From positions 744,001-808,000 of the forward strand of contig NZ_LT990039.1 of assembly GCF_900312975.1 (NCBI RefSeq): a stretch of 64,000 nt of DNA. Direction: 5' to 3'. The DNA is from Massilistercora timonensis (GTDB taxonomy: Bacteria > Bacillota > Clostridia > Lachnospirales > Lachnospiraceae). The notes under the pieces were generated by a model. It saw only the letters and a list, made by a program, of their open reading frames with translations. It was not told the origin of the DNA and did no database searches. How positions within the stretch are numbered: position 1 is the first letter of the stretch; the number at the start of each line of letters is the position of its first letter. The position numbers were made by a program, and so were the translations under genes. Shown here in pieces: positions 38,699 to 47,910 of the stretch.

Positions 38699-39424
38699 AT
38701 GATTATCTGTAAAGCAAAAGATTATTCTGAATTAAGCCGGAAAGCGGCAAACATCATCGCGTCTCAGATCCTGATGAAGCCCAACTGTGTCCTGGGTCTT
38801 GCCACAGGCTCTTCTCCGGTAGGCACCTACAAGGAGCTGATCCAGTGGTATGAGCGGGGAGATCTGGATTTCTCCGGGATCACCAGTATCAATCTGGACG
38901 AGTACCGCGGCTTAAGCGGGGACAACGATCAGAGCTACCGGTATTTTATGAACACCAATCTTTTTGACCATGTAAATATCGACAAAGCTCGCACCAATGT
39001 GCCGGACGGACTGGAACCGGACGCTGCCAAAGCCTGCAGCGATTATGACCAGATCATCGAAAATGCCGGCGGTATCGACCTGCAGCTCCTGGGCCTTGGC
39101 CATAACGGACATATCGGCTTCAACGAGCCGGCAGACGCATTCGCCTGCGGCACTCAGTGTGTGGATCTGACGGAAAGCACCATCAATGCCAACAAGCGTT
39201 TCTTCGCTTCTGAAGACGATGTTCCGCGCCAGGCCTATACCATGGGTATCGGAAGCATTATGAAAGCAAGAAAGATCCTGGTAGTGGTCAGCGGCGAAGA
39301 CAAGGCCGAGATCTTGAAGAAGGTTGTCTGCGGACCCATCACCCCACAGGTACCGGCTTCTGTCCTGCAGCTCCATCCAGATGTAACCATCGTGGCAGAT
39401 GAAGCAGCTCTCTCAAAAATGTAA
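38699..39424 (+). CDS. nagB: Glucosamine-6-phosphate deaminase
   Basis: This is a 241-residue enzyme. It has the motifs LGLATGSSPVGTYKELI, INLDEYRGLSGDNDQSY, LLGLGHNGHIGFNEP and KILVVVSGEDKAEIL. It converts glucosamine-6-P to fructose-6-P and ammonia. The ATG at 38699 follows AGAGGGAAAATGT, and a -10 TATAAT is at 38669-38674 region. With nagA it forms the amino-sugar catabolic pair. The stop codon lies at the edge of a large structured element. Confidence 0.96.
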   Translation: MIICKAKDYSELSRKAANIIASQILMKPNCVLGLATGSSPVGTYKELIQWYERGDLDFSGITSINLDEYRGLSGDNDQSYRYFMNTNLFDHVNIDKARTNVPDGLEPDAAKACSDYDQIIENAGGIDLQLLGLGHNGHIGFNEPADAFACGTQCVDLTESTINANKRFFASEDDVPRQAYTMGIGSIMKARKILVVVSGEDKAEILKKVVCGPITPQVPASVLQLHPDVTIVADEAALSKM

Positions 39425-39899
39425 ATATAGGTTTGTCGTGTACTTTGTCGAGAGGCGGGGACGGTTGATTGCTCCGAGGCTGACGCTTAACCTCCGCAAT
39501 CATCCGGCCCCCGCCTAATCGCCAACTGTCCCGACAAAGGCCTGATAAATGTTAGTCGGCCTGCGGCCGAAAAAAAGACAGACAGAGCTTTGTGGATGTT
39601 CTGACAGAACTAGAATACACAGAAAACGGAGTCAGCCCCTGCAGCAAATCCGTATTGGAGCGTTAGAATCCGTTACAGAAGAACACAGAAGATCTCATGG
39701 GAAGATTTGACTTCCAGTCAAATCTGAAAAGAGCCTGAGCAGGGAAATCATCAGATTTCCCTGCGAATTGCTCTGGTCATGAAATCTTCTGTGTTTTGAT
39801 GTTAAGGATTCTTCGCGAACAGTTTCAGATTCGCTGCAGAGGCTGACTCCGTTTTCGTGCGTTTGATCACTGTCGTATCATCCCTACAAACCTATATTT
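39423..39899. other. 477-bp highly self-complementary element between nagB and polC
   Basis: Terminal inverted repeats AAATATAGGTTTGT (39423-39436) and ACAAACCTATATTT (39886-39899) abut both stop codons. Inside, domain A is closed by CTTTGTCG/CGACAAAG (39443-39450, 39532-39539) with nested GGCGGGG/CCCCGCC and TGATTG/CAATCA. Domain B has a 16-bp stem (39622-39637 with 39841-39856), then TGCAGC/GCTGCA, GAATCC/GGATTC and a 12-bp stem (39682-39693 with 39784-39795), and branches into two hairpins (39703-39725 and 39739-39764). There is no open frame of note. It could be a MITE-like element or a structured RNA. Confidence 0.7.
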
Positions 39900-42800
39900 C
39901 TACATCTCAAACAGCGACAGCTGATTGGACTCCGGCAGCCCCGTAAGAAGTCCCAGCTCTGCCATGTAATCGATCACTGTTTTGCTGGCCTTAGTCCGCT
40001 GGCGGAAGTCATCCCTGGAGAGATACAGGCCGTCTTTGGACGCTTCTTCCACCGCCTCTGCCGCTTTGTCTCCCATGCCGTCGATACTGGACAGAGGCGG
40101 CATCAGTTTTCCGTCGATGATCTGGAACTTGGTGGCCCTGGCCCGGTAAATATCCAGAGGCAGAAACTCCAGCCCCCGGGCATACATTTCCTGTACGATA
40201 TGCATATCCTTCATGGTGTCCTGTTCCTTCTTGCTCAGGGAATCCGAGCGCCGGTTATAATCATCGATATAATACTGCAGCTTCTCCTTCCCCTGGCACA
40301 TGATCTCATAGGAGAAGGCGTCCGCCCGGATGCCAAAATACGCCGCATAGTAGGCCAGCGGATAATTGATCTTACAGTAGGCGATTCGGTAGGCCATCAT
40401 TACATAGGCCGCCGCATGGGCCTTGGGGAACATATACTTGATCTTCTCGCAGGAACCGATGTACCACTCCGGCACCCCGTGTTCCGTCATATCTTTCTTG
40501 AACTCCGGCCACTCTTTACATTTTCCCTTGGCGACTGCGCCTTTTCTTACCCGCTCCATGATGGTGAAGGACTCCTCGCTGTCCAGGCCTTTATTGATAA
40601 GATAAGTCATAATATCGTCACGGGTACAGATAGCTGTGGAAATGGTGGCCGTACCGCTGCGGATCAGATCCTGGGCATTGTTAAGCCACACATCTGTCCC
40701 GTGGGATAATCCGGAGATCCGGATCAGGTCCGACAAGGTCTGGGGCTTGGTGTCCACCACCATCTGGATAACGAAATCCGTCCCAAACTCCGGGATCCCA
40801 AGGCATCCCACCGGGCAGCCCCCGATATCCTCCGGCCGGATCCCCAGCACTTCCGTGCCGTGAAACAATTCCATCACCCCCGGATCGTCCAGCGGGATCT
40901 TGGTAGCGTCAAACCGATTGTCCGTCTCATTGTATTCATTGTCCATGGCCGGCGAACTGATATAGCTCTCCAGGGCTTTGATCATGGTAGGATCATCATG
41001 GCCCAGGATGTCCAGCTTCAACAAGTTGTGGTCGATGGAGTGATAGTCAAAATGGGTGGTGATGATATCCGTACTGATATCATTTGCCGGATGCTGCACC
41101 GGCGTAAAGGAGTTAATATCCTCCCCGTGAGGCAGGACAATGATGCCTCCCGGGTGCTGGCCGGTACTGCGGCGGATGCCGGTACACCCCTGCACGATCC
41201 GGTCGATCTCGCAGTTCCGTTTGCGCTGCCCCCGCTCCTCGTAATAGTTCTTCACATAGCCAAATGCGGTCTTATCCGCCAGAGTGGCGATGGTCCCCGC
41301 CCGGAAGGTCTGGCCGGTGCCAAAGATCACTTCCGTATATTTGTGGGCGCTGCTCTGGTAATCCCCGGAGAAATTAAGGTCGATATCCGGCTCCTTGTTC
41401 CCTTTAAATCCAAGGAAAGTCTCGAAGGGAATGTCAAACCCGTCTTTTGCCAGCATTTCCCCGCATACCGGGCACTTTTTGTCCGGCATATCCCAGCCGC
41501 AACCGCCGGCGTATGCTTTTACTTCCTCTGACTCAAAATCACTGTAATGGCAGTTTGGGCAGTAATAATGAGGGCTTAAGGGATTCACCTCCGTGATCCC
41601 AGCCATGGTAGCCACAAAGGAAGACCCGACCGATCCACGGGATCCCACCAGATAGCCGTCCTCGTTGGATTTCCACACCAGCTTCTGGGCAATGATGTAC
41701 ATAACCGCGAACCCATTAGAGATAATGGAGTTCAGTTCCCGCTCCAGCCGCTCCGTCACCACTTCCGGCAGGGGATCTCCATACATGGCATGAGCCTTCG
41801 CGTAGCAGATGTCCCGCAGCTCCTGATCTGAATTCTCGATCACCGGCGGACATTTATCCGGGCGCACCGGCGAGATCCGCTCGATCATATCCGCGATCTT
41901 ATTGGGATTCTCGATCACCACCTCCCGGGCCTTGGCAGACCCCAGATACTCAAATTCCTCCAGCATCTCATCGGTAGTATGAAGATAAAGGGGCGCCTGC
42001 TCGTCCGCGTCGGTAAATCCTTTCCCCGCCATGATGATCCTTCGGTACACCTCGTCGCCGGGATCCAGGAAATGCACATCGCAGGTGGCTGCCACCGGCT
42101 TGCCAAACTGCTCGCCCAGCCGGACAATCCGCCGGTTGATCTCCCGCAGATCCTCCTCGCTTCGCACATTTTCCACCCGGTCGCTTCCGATCATAAACCG
42201 GTTATTCCCCAGGGGCTGGATCTCCAGATAATCATAGAAATTCACGATCCTGGCGATCCTCTCCTCTGAACGGTCGTTTAAAATGGCCTGGTAGAGTTCT
42301 CCCGCCTCGCAGGCGCTTCCAACAATCAGCCCTTCCCGGTATCTGGCCAGCTCGCTTTTGGGAATTCTGGGATGTCTCCCAAAATATTCCAGGTGGGATT
42401 TGGAGATCAGAGTGTAAAGGTTTACCCGCCCGGTCTCGTTTTTCGCCAAAATGATCACATGATAGGAAGGAAGCTTGCGCACCATATCCTTGCTCTGCGC
42501 GCCAAAATGATTGAGATGGGCAAGGTCATGGATCCCCTTTTCCTCCAGCATTTCCAGGAAGCGGACGAAAATCTCTGCCGTGGCCCCCGCGTCGTCCACT
42601 GCCCGGTGATGATTCTCCAGGGAGATATGGAGGGCGCCTGCCACCACGTTTAACTTATATTTGGACAGAGTGGGAAGCAGGATCCTGGCCATGGCCACCG
42701 TATCCACAGAGGTGAAATCCGGTATGATATCCTGATACCTGCAGTTTTGCTCAATGAATCCCACATCAAAGCTGGCATTGTGAGCCACCAGCGCCGCCTC

Positions 42801-44387
42801 TCCGATAAATTCCAGGAATTGAGGCAGCACCGTCTCGATCCCCGGCGCATCCATCACCATCTGATCAGTGATGCCGGTCAACTGAGTAATACGGAAGGGA
42901 ATGGGCACGCCCGGATTAACAAAGGTGCTGAACCGGTCTGTGATCTTGCCGCCTTCCACCTTCACCGCGCCGATCTCAATAATCTTGTCCTTGATGGCGC
43001 TGAATCCTGTAGTCTCCAGGTCGAAGACCACATAGGTCCCGTCCAGGGACTGGCCCTTCTCATTGACCGCCACATCCTGGAGATCGTCCACCAGGTAGCC
43101 TTCTACCCCGTAAATGACCTTAAAGGGATCGTCTTTATCTAAGCCCTCAATATAGTGATTGGCGTCCGGAAATGCCTGCACCACCCCATGATCCGTAATG
43201 GCGATGGCTTTATGGCCCCAGTCATGGGCCCTTCTCACAATATCCTTTACCTCAGAAACTCCGTCCATGTCGCTCATCTTGGTGTGACAGTGGAGTTCCA
43301 CCCTCTTCTCCGGCGCCGTGTCCTTCCGGGACTCGGTAAAATCCGGGATCTTACGGATACCGGTCACCGATCCAATGGTCAGCTCCCCGTCGAATTTATC
43401 GATGGTGGTCACGCCTTTCAGCTTGATAAAAGCTCCGGGACGGATCTCCGCCAGAATATCCGCCAGCTGATCGTTGCGGACGAACATCTTCACCATAATG
43501 GTATCGGTAAAATCCGTCACCGCAAACATGACGATGGTCTTCTCATTGCGGATCTCCCGGGTCTCAAACTTGATGATCTTGCCCCGCAGGGTGATCTCTC
43601 CCATCTCCGATACCACCTGGACCAGTTCAATGGGCTCGTCGTCAAAGAAACGTCCGTAGATCTGGTTTGGATCATCGCTTTTGCCCCAGGTTGTTCCGGA
43701 TTTCCGCTCTCCGTTCTCACGGCGTCTGTATCCATTTCTCCCGCCCCGCTCTGCCAGTTTGGAAGCAGGTTTGGCAGGCTTTTCTTCCCCTGCCTTTTCC
43801 TCCCGGGCCGCCTCTGTCTCCTCCAGGATGGCTTCCACCTCCTGACGCAGCTTTTCCTCATTGTACTTCAGCCGGCTCTCCGCCTTCCTCTCATAGAGCA
43901 CCCGGACTTCCACCGGACAGCCAAACCGCTCCCGGTAGACTTCTTCCAGATATGCGCACAGAGACTCCTTCTTCCCCTGTGCCACGATAGAATCCTCCAG
44001 CTTCAGGCAGAGAATATTCCCGTCAGAAAAGGAAATGTCCGCATTCTGCAGCATGTTCCGCTCCACCACGCTGATCCGGTCCAGCTCCTCCAGGAAGCTT
44101 TCATAGTATTCACTCATAATATTTTCCGGAGTATACTGGGCGGAAAGCGAAAACTCCTCCTCCACCCGGATCTGGATCCTGGCACGGCCAAAGAGCTGCT
44201 CTTTCAGCAGCTCTTCCAGTTCGTAGATGCGGGATTTCCGGATCAGATGTCCACTGCGGATCTGCACCCGGATGTAATCTCTCCTTTTGTTGGTCGCCAC
44301 CTTGCACACATCCACGCCGTGAAACAGAAGTTCCAGCTCTTCATTCACTTTTAAAGTCGGAAATACTTCAAAAAACTTCTTACTCAT
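39900..44387 (-). CDS. polC: DNA polymerase III alpha subunit, PolC type
   Basis: This is a 1495-residue replicative polymerase of Gram-positive type. An N-terminal domain and linker are followed by an OB fold (about 255-345, ITLRGKIIKFETREI), a PHP domain split by a DEDD exonuclease (YVVFDLETTGF near 450, VAHNASFDVGFIEQNC, HRAVDDAGATAEIF), a zinc motif (CPNCHY...KKCPVCGEM) and the polymerase core with EPDIDLNFSGDYQ near 1000. It starts after the ispG stop with an 8-base overlap. Length agrees with the family (about 1440-1500). Confidence 0.97.
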   Translation of the reverse strand: MSKKFFEVFPTLKVNEELELLFHGVDVCKVATNKRRDYIRVQIRSGHLIRKSRIYELEELLKEQLFGRARIQIRVEEEFSLSAQYTPENIMSEYYESFLEELDRISVVERNMLQNADISFSDGNILCLKLEDSIVAQGKKESLCAYLEEVYRERFGCPVEVRVLYERKAESRLKYNEEKLRQEVEAILEETEAAREEKAGEEKPAKPASKLAERGGRNGYRRRENGERKSGTTWGKSDDPNQIYGRFFDDEPIELVQVVSEMGEITLRGKIIKFETREIRNEKTIVMFAVTDFTDTIMVKMFVRNDQLADILAEIRPGAFIKLKGVTTIDKFDGELTIGSVTGIRKIPDFTESRKDTAPEKRVELHCHTKMSDMDGVSEVKDIVRRAHDWGHKAIAITDHGVVQAFPDANHYIEGLDKDDPFKVIYGVEGYLVDDLQDVAVNEKGQSLDGTYVVFDLETTGFSAIKDKIIEIGAVKVEGGKITDRFSTFVNPGVPIPFRITQLTGITDQMVMDAPGIETVLPQFLEFIGEAALVAHNASFDVGFIEQNCRYQDIIPDFTSVDTVAMARILLPTLSKYKLNVVAGALHISLENHHRAVDDAGATAEIFVRFLEMLEEKGIHDLAHLNHFGAQSKDMVRKLPSYHVIILAKNETGRVNLYTLISKSHLEYFGRHPRIPKSELARYREGLIVGSACEAGELYQAILNDRSEERIARIVNFYDYLEIQPLGNNRFMIGSDRVENVRSEEDLREINRRIVRLGEQFGKPVAATCDVHFLDPGDEVYRRIIMAGKGFTDADEQAPLYLHTTDEMLEEFEYLGSAKAREVVIENPNKIADMIERISPVRPDKCPPVIENSDQELRDICYAKAHAMYGDPLPEVVTERLERELNSIISNGFAVMYIIAQKLVWKSNEDGYLVGSRGSVGSSFVATMAGITEVNPLSPHYYCPNCHYSDFESEEVKAYAGGCGWDMPDKKCPVCGEMLAKDGFDIPFETFLGFKGNKEPDIDLNFSGDYQSSAHKYTEVIFGTGQTFRAGTIATLADKTAFGYVKNYYEERGQRKRNCEIDRIVQGCTGIRRSTGQHPGGIIVLPHGEDINSFTPVQHPANDISTDIITTHFDYHSIDHNLLKLDILGHDDPTMIKALESYISSPAMDNEYNETDNRFDATKIPLDDPGVMELFHGTEVLGIRPEDIGGCPVGCLGIPEFGTDFVIQMVVDTKPQTLSDLIRISGLSHGTDVWLNNAQDLIRSGTATISTAICTRDDIMTYLINKGLDSEESFTIMERVRKGAVAKGKCKEWPEFKKDMTEHGVPEWYIGSCEKIKYMFPKAHAAAYVMMAYRIAYCKINYPLAYYAAYFGIRADAFSYEIMCQGKEKLQYYIDDYNRRSDSLSKKEQDTMKDMHIVQEMYARGLEFLPLDIYRARATKFQIIDGKLMPPLSSIDGMGDKAAEAVEEASKDGLYLSRDDFRQRTKASKTVIDYMAELGLLTGLPESNQLSLFEM

Positions 44388-45438
44388 TCCAGTGCAGCAG
44401 CTCCTGTCTCAATGTCTCCAGCAACTCGTCTTCCTTAACCTTTTTCACAACCTGGCCTTTCTTGATCAGGAGGCCTTCCCCGATACCTCCGGCGATGCCG
44501 ATATCCGCCTCTTTGGCTTCCCCTGGTCCGTTTACCACGCAGCCCATCACTGCCACCTTCAGATCCAGGGGGATATCCGCCACCATTGCTTCCACCTGGT
44601 TGGCAAGGCCGATCAGATCGATCTTGGTCCGTCCACAGGTCGGACAGGAGACTACTTCGATCCCGCCTTTGCGAAGGCCCAGGGTCTTAAGGATCAGCTT
44701 GGCAGACTTGATCTCTTCCCTGGGATCGCCGGTAAGGGATACCCGAATGGTATCGCCGATGCCCTGGCGCAGGATCAGGCCAAGGCCGATGGAAGACTTA
44801 ATGTTGCCCGCCAGAAGCGTCCCGGACTCTGTGATACCCACATGCAGCGGATAAGGGCATTCCTGTGCCACCAGTTCATGGGCCTCCACGCACATCAGCA
44901 CATCGGAAGACTTGATACTCACCACCAGGTTATCATAGCCCATATCCTCGATCATATGTACCTTCTCCATGGCGCTCTGGGCCAGGCCTTTTGCTGTAAC
45001 GCCTCCGTATTTCTCTACCAGCGGCTTCTCCAGGGAACCACTGTTGACGCCCACCCGGATAGGAATGCCTGCGGCTTTGGCCTCGCCCACCACCGCCTGC
45101 ACCCGGTCCCGGTCTCCGATATTCCCCGGGTTGATCCGGATCTTGTCCGCGCCGTGCCGGATGGCCGCGATAGCCAGCCGGTAATCAAAATGGATATCCG
45201 CCACCAGCGGGATATGGATCTGTTTCTTGATCTTCTCCAGCGCCTCCGCCGCCTCCATGGTAGGCACCGCGCATCGGATAATCTCGCACCCCGTCTGCTC
45301 CAGTCCAAGAATCTGGGCAACTGTAGCCTCCACATCCTCTGTACGGGTATTGGTCATTGACTGGATAGCCACCGGGCTGCCTCCACCAATGGTCACTGTG
45401 CCGATCCGGATCTTCTTCGTCTGCTCCCTGCGTATCAT
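44380..45438 (-). CDS. ispG: 4-hydroxy-3-methylbut-2-en-1-yl diphosphate synthase
   Basis: This is a 352-residue enzyme of the MEP isoprenoid pathway. It has the TIM-barrel start TVTIGGGSPVAIQSMTNT, IRINPGNIGDRDRV, and the iron-sulfur domain with VSCPTCGRTKIDL and GCVVNGPGEAKEADIGIAGG (cluster cysteines). It converts MEcPP to HMBPP using reduced flavodoxin or ferredoxin. The ATG at 45438 follows GGGAGGAA. A longer frame exists but overlaps the hairpin upstream. The stop overlaps the polC start, suggesting co-transcription. Confidence 0.96.
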   Translation of the reverse strand: MIRREQTKKIRIGTVTIGGGSPVAIQSMTNTRTEDVEATVAQILGLEQTGCEIIRCAVPTMEAAEALEKIKKQIHIPLVADIHFDYRLAIAAIRHGADKIRINPGNIGDRDRVQAVVGEAKAAGIPIRVGVNSGSLEKPLVEKYGGVTAKGLAQSAMEKVHMIEDMGYDNLVVSIKSSDVLMCVEAHELVAQECPYPLHVGITESGTLLAGNIKSSIGLGLILRQGIGDTIRVSLTGDPREEIKSAKLILKTLGLRKGGIEVVSCPTCGRTKIDLIGLANQVEAMVADIPLDLKVAVMGCVVNGPGEAKEADIGIAGGIGEGLLIKKGQVVKKVKEDELLETLRQELLHWNE

Positions 45439-45468
45439 AATCGTTCCTCCCACATCTGATATAAAGAG

Positions 45469-45509
45469 CCCTCTACCTGTCACCATACCAGCCGGTGATA
45501 AATAGAGGG
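45469..45509 (-). terminator. Hairpin between the membrane protein gene and ispG
   Basis: CCCTCTA (45469-45475) pairs with TAGAGGG (45503-45509), with CACC/GGTG inside. On the minus strand it is followed by CTCTTTATAT, a weak T run, so it may be a partial terminator. Confidence 0.45.
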
Positions 45510-45528
45510 CAGTTCCTTCCTTCGCTTC

Positions 45529-45990
45529 TTACTGTTTGATCAAAATGATCTGGTCCCCATACTCCCGTTCAGACAGGGTAAGGGTATCCTGATCCACGCT
45601 GTAGTCAAAGCTGTCGTCCAGGGACTCTGCCGCTGCTTCCATACTCTCCTGCGTCAGATTTCCATCCGACTCTTCCACCGCGTCCCGGATCGCCTGAAGA
45701 TCTTTTTCAATGGTAACGGTCTTCGCGTCCCGGTCTATGGTATACTTCATCGGCACCTGGATCACCTGTCCGGTCTCTGCCTCTGAAACGGTGACAGACG
45801 CGGTCCCGTCCGGCTCCACGCTCAGACTGATCTTCCCGTTCTCGTCCTCCCAGCTGCCTTCCAGCGGGTTTGTCGTAAATAATTTCGTAAGCAGAAATAT
45901 CACGACCAGGACTATCAGGACAGAAGAAACCAGAAGCGCTATCCTCCACAGCCGGCTTCTTTTTACCTCGTCATTTTTCGCTACGATCAT
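45529..45990 (-). CDS. Hypothetical single-pass membrane protein
   Basis: This is a 153-residue protein with a basic N-terminus, one helix (RIALLVSSVLIVLVVIFLL, about 15-35) and an acidic outer domain starting NPLEGSWEDENGKISLSVEP and ending YGDQIILIKQ. The GSWEDENGKISL block recalls the lipoprotein at 33695-34048 (a small beta-rich fold), but identity is low. Function is not known. GGAGGAAC precedes the start. It is a single gene upstream of ispG. Confidence 0.7.
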   Translation of the reverse strand: MIVAKNDEVKRSRLWRIALLVSSVLIVLVVIFLLTKLFTTNPLEGSWEDENGKISLSVEPDGTASVTVSEAETGQVIQVPMKYTIDRDAKTVTIEKDLQAIRDAVEESDGNLTQESMEAAAESLDDSFDYSVDQDTLTLSEREYGDQIILIKQ

Positions 45991-46069
45991 TGTTCCTGTT
46001 CCTCCTTAAGTCAGTGGTTTTCTGTCTTCACATAAATTATAGGTGGTTTCAAAGATGGTGTCAACGAGA

Positions 46070-47026
46070 TCATCTCTGTAACTCTTCAATCTCAGACGGT
46101 TCCGGCATGGAGCGGATGGCGCCTTTTTTCATGGTGATCAGCGCAGCGCCTGCATTGGCATAGGAAAGGATTGCGCCCAGGCTTTCTTCTGTAAGTCCCT
46201 CCAGGCCGTATTTCAGCAGGCCGTGGATAGCGCACCCGCAGAAAGTATCCCCGGCTCCGGTGGTCTCGATGGCTTTCACCTGATATCCTTTTCTTTCCAC
46301 CCGCAGATCTTTATAATAGGCCCTGCTGCCTTCTTTTCCCATAGTCAGGAAGATCACAGGAATCTGATAAGTCTCCTGAAGGAAACGGATCCCCTCGTCA
46401 TAATCTTCTTTCCCCGTCACAAACAGGATCTCATTGTCGGAGATCTTCAGCATATCACAGTAACGGAATCCGTACTCCATCATCTCTTTGGCTTCCTCCA
46501 GGGAATTCCAGAGAGGTGGTCTTAAGTTAGGATCGAAGGTGATCAGGCACCCTGCCTCCTTCGCAGCCTCCAAAGCCTTTTTGGTAGCTGTTCTTATCGG
46601 CTCGTCAGTCATGGACAGCGTCCCAAAATGAAACACTTTTGAACTGCGGATCAGGTCATAGTCCACCTCATCCTCCGCCAGCATCATATCTGCCCCCGGA
46701 TTCCGATAAAAGGAGAATTCCCGGTCTCCGTCCGGGAAGGTATGGACAAAAGCCAGGGTTGTATGGATCTTCTCATCCAGCAGAAGCCCTCTGGCGTCGA
46801 TCCCTATCTCTTCAATGGTATCTTTCAGAAGCTGCCCGAACTGATCCTTTCCCACCTTGCCGATAAACGCTGTCTTTCTTCCCAGCTTATTCAGCATGGC
46901 AAGCACGTTGCAGGGCGCTCCTCCGGGGCAGGCCTCAAAAAGGCTGTTCCCCTGCTCACTCTTCCCGTTCATGGGAAAATCGATCAGAAGCTCTCCCAGC
47001 GCCGTTACATCATATTTCTTCTCCAT
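46070..47026 (-). CDS. PfkB-family sugar kinase (fructokinase-like)
   Basis: This is a 318-residue ribokinase-fold enzyme. It has the first signature PGGAPCNVLAMLNKLGRKTAFIG (in parts), the substrate region FSFYRNPGADMML and the ATP/anion-hole signature IETTGAGDTFCGCAIHGLL with the catalytic aspartate. The closest known group is fructokinases that act on free fructose, but specificity is not readable. The ATG at 47026 follows AGGAGGAGAACGT. The upstream DUF368 gene ends 19 bases before it. Confidence 0.9.
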   Translation of the reverse strand: MEKKYDVTALGELLIDFPMNGKSEQGNSLFEACPGGAPCNVLAMLNKLGRKTAFIGKVGKDQFGQLLKDTIEEIGIDARGLLLDEKIHTTLAFVHTFPDGDREFSFYRNPGADMMLAEDEVDYDLIRSSKVFHFGTLSMTDEPIRTATKKALEAAKEAGCLITFDPNLRPPLWNSLEEAKEMMEYGFRYCDMLKISDNEILFVTGKEDYDEGIRFLQETYQIPVIFLTMGKEGSRAYYKDLRVERKGYQVKAIETTGAGDTFCGCAIHGLLKYGLEGLTEESLGAILSYANAGAALITMKKGAIRSMPEPSEIEELQR

Positions 47027-47045
47027 ACGTTCTCCTCCTTCTCTT

Positions 47046-47894
47046 TTATTCATCCCCAAGTTTTGAGGCAATAAACCAGCCGATGGCAAAAGTCACCGCA
47101 CCGGTCACAATAGCAATAACCGAAAAACCACTCCAGTCCGTCTTCAGAAGGATGGCTATCGGCGAAGCCAGGATCAGTCCCAGGATCGCCCAGTAAGCAT
47201 GGGTCTCGGCTCTCTGGAAGATAAACTCGATGATCTTGGCGATCAGGAAGATCCCGATCACCACCCCGATGCCAAAAGGAACCAGGATCAGCATATTCTC
47301 TATCAGCACCGGCATATCCAGAGACAATGCCGCCTCCACAAAATCATTGATGCTCTCCAGGATCGTATTGTAGTAACCCAGCACCATCAGCATCATAGAA
47401 CCACTGACCCCCGGCACTACCATGGTAGCCGCGGCGATGATCCCAACTACCAGAAGCTTGATCACATTGAGAAGACTGAAGCTTACGTCCGCTGCCGCCC
47501 CTTCCGTTTCTCCCATAAGCGCCATGGCGATGACAATAAGGAAAAACACCAGAAAAGCTGCGATCATTCCCGGTTTTACCGCCTTTCCCTTTACATGGGT
47601 AAAGATAAAGGGAACGCTTCCCGCAATCAGACCGCAGAACAGCAGATTGGTCTGGATGGGAAACATGGCAAAACAAAATTCCAGGATCCTGGCCGCAACG
47701 ATAATGGCCACCGCGATCCCCACAAAAATAGGAAACATGAACCGGACGCTTTCCTTGAACTCCTTGCGCAGGTGGGTGATGGCATGGATCAGTTTGTCAT
47801 AGATCCCCATGGCCACCATCATGGTCCCTCCGCTGACTCCCGGAATGATATTGGCGATTCCGATCACAAGCCCCTGAAGCAATTTCTTCAGCAT
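47046..47894 (-). CDS. DUF368 polytopic membrane protein
   Basis: This is a 282-residue protein with about 8 helices. It shows the DUF368 signature twice: GIANIIPGVSGGTMMVAMG near the N-terminus and TMVVPGVSGSMMLMVLGYYN in the middle, suggesting an internal repeat. Recent work links DUF368 proteins to undecaprenyl-phosphate recycling across the membrane. That role here is by family only. The ATG at 47894 has AGGAGAG upstream. It lies between hisC and the kinase on the same strand. Confidence 0.9.
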   Translation of the reverse strand: MLKKLLQGLVIGIANIIPGVSGGTMMVAMGIYDKLIHAITHLRKEFKESVRFMFPIFVGIAVAIIVAARILEFCFAMFPIQTNLLFCGLIAGSVPFIFTHVKGKAVKPGMIAAFLVFFLIVIAMALMGETEGAAADVSFSLLNVIKLLVVGIIAAATMVVPGVSGSMMLMVLGYYNTILESINDFVEAALSLDMPVLIENMLILVPFGIGVVIGIFLIAKIIEFIFQRAETHAYWAILGLILASPIAILLKTDWSGFSVIAIVTGAVTFAIGWFIASKLGDE

Positions 47895-47910
47895 GGTTAA
47901 AAACTCTCCT

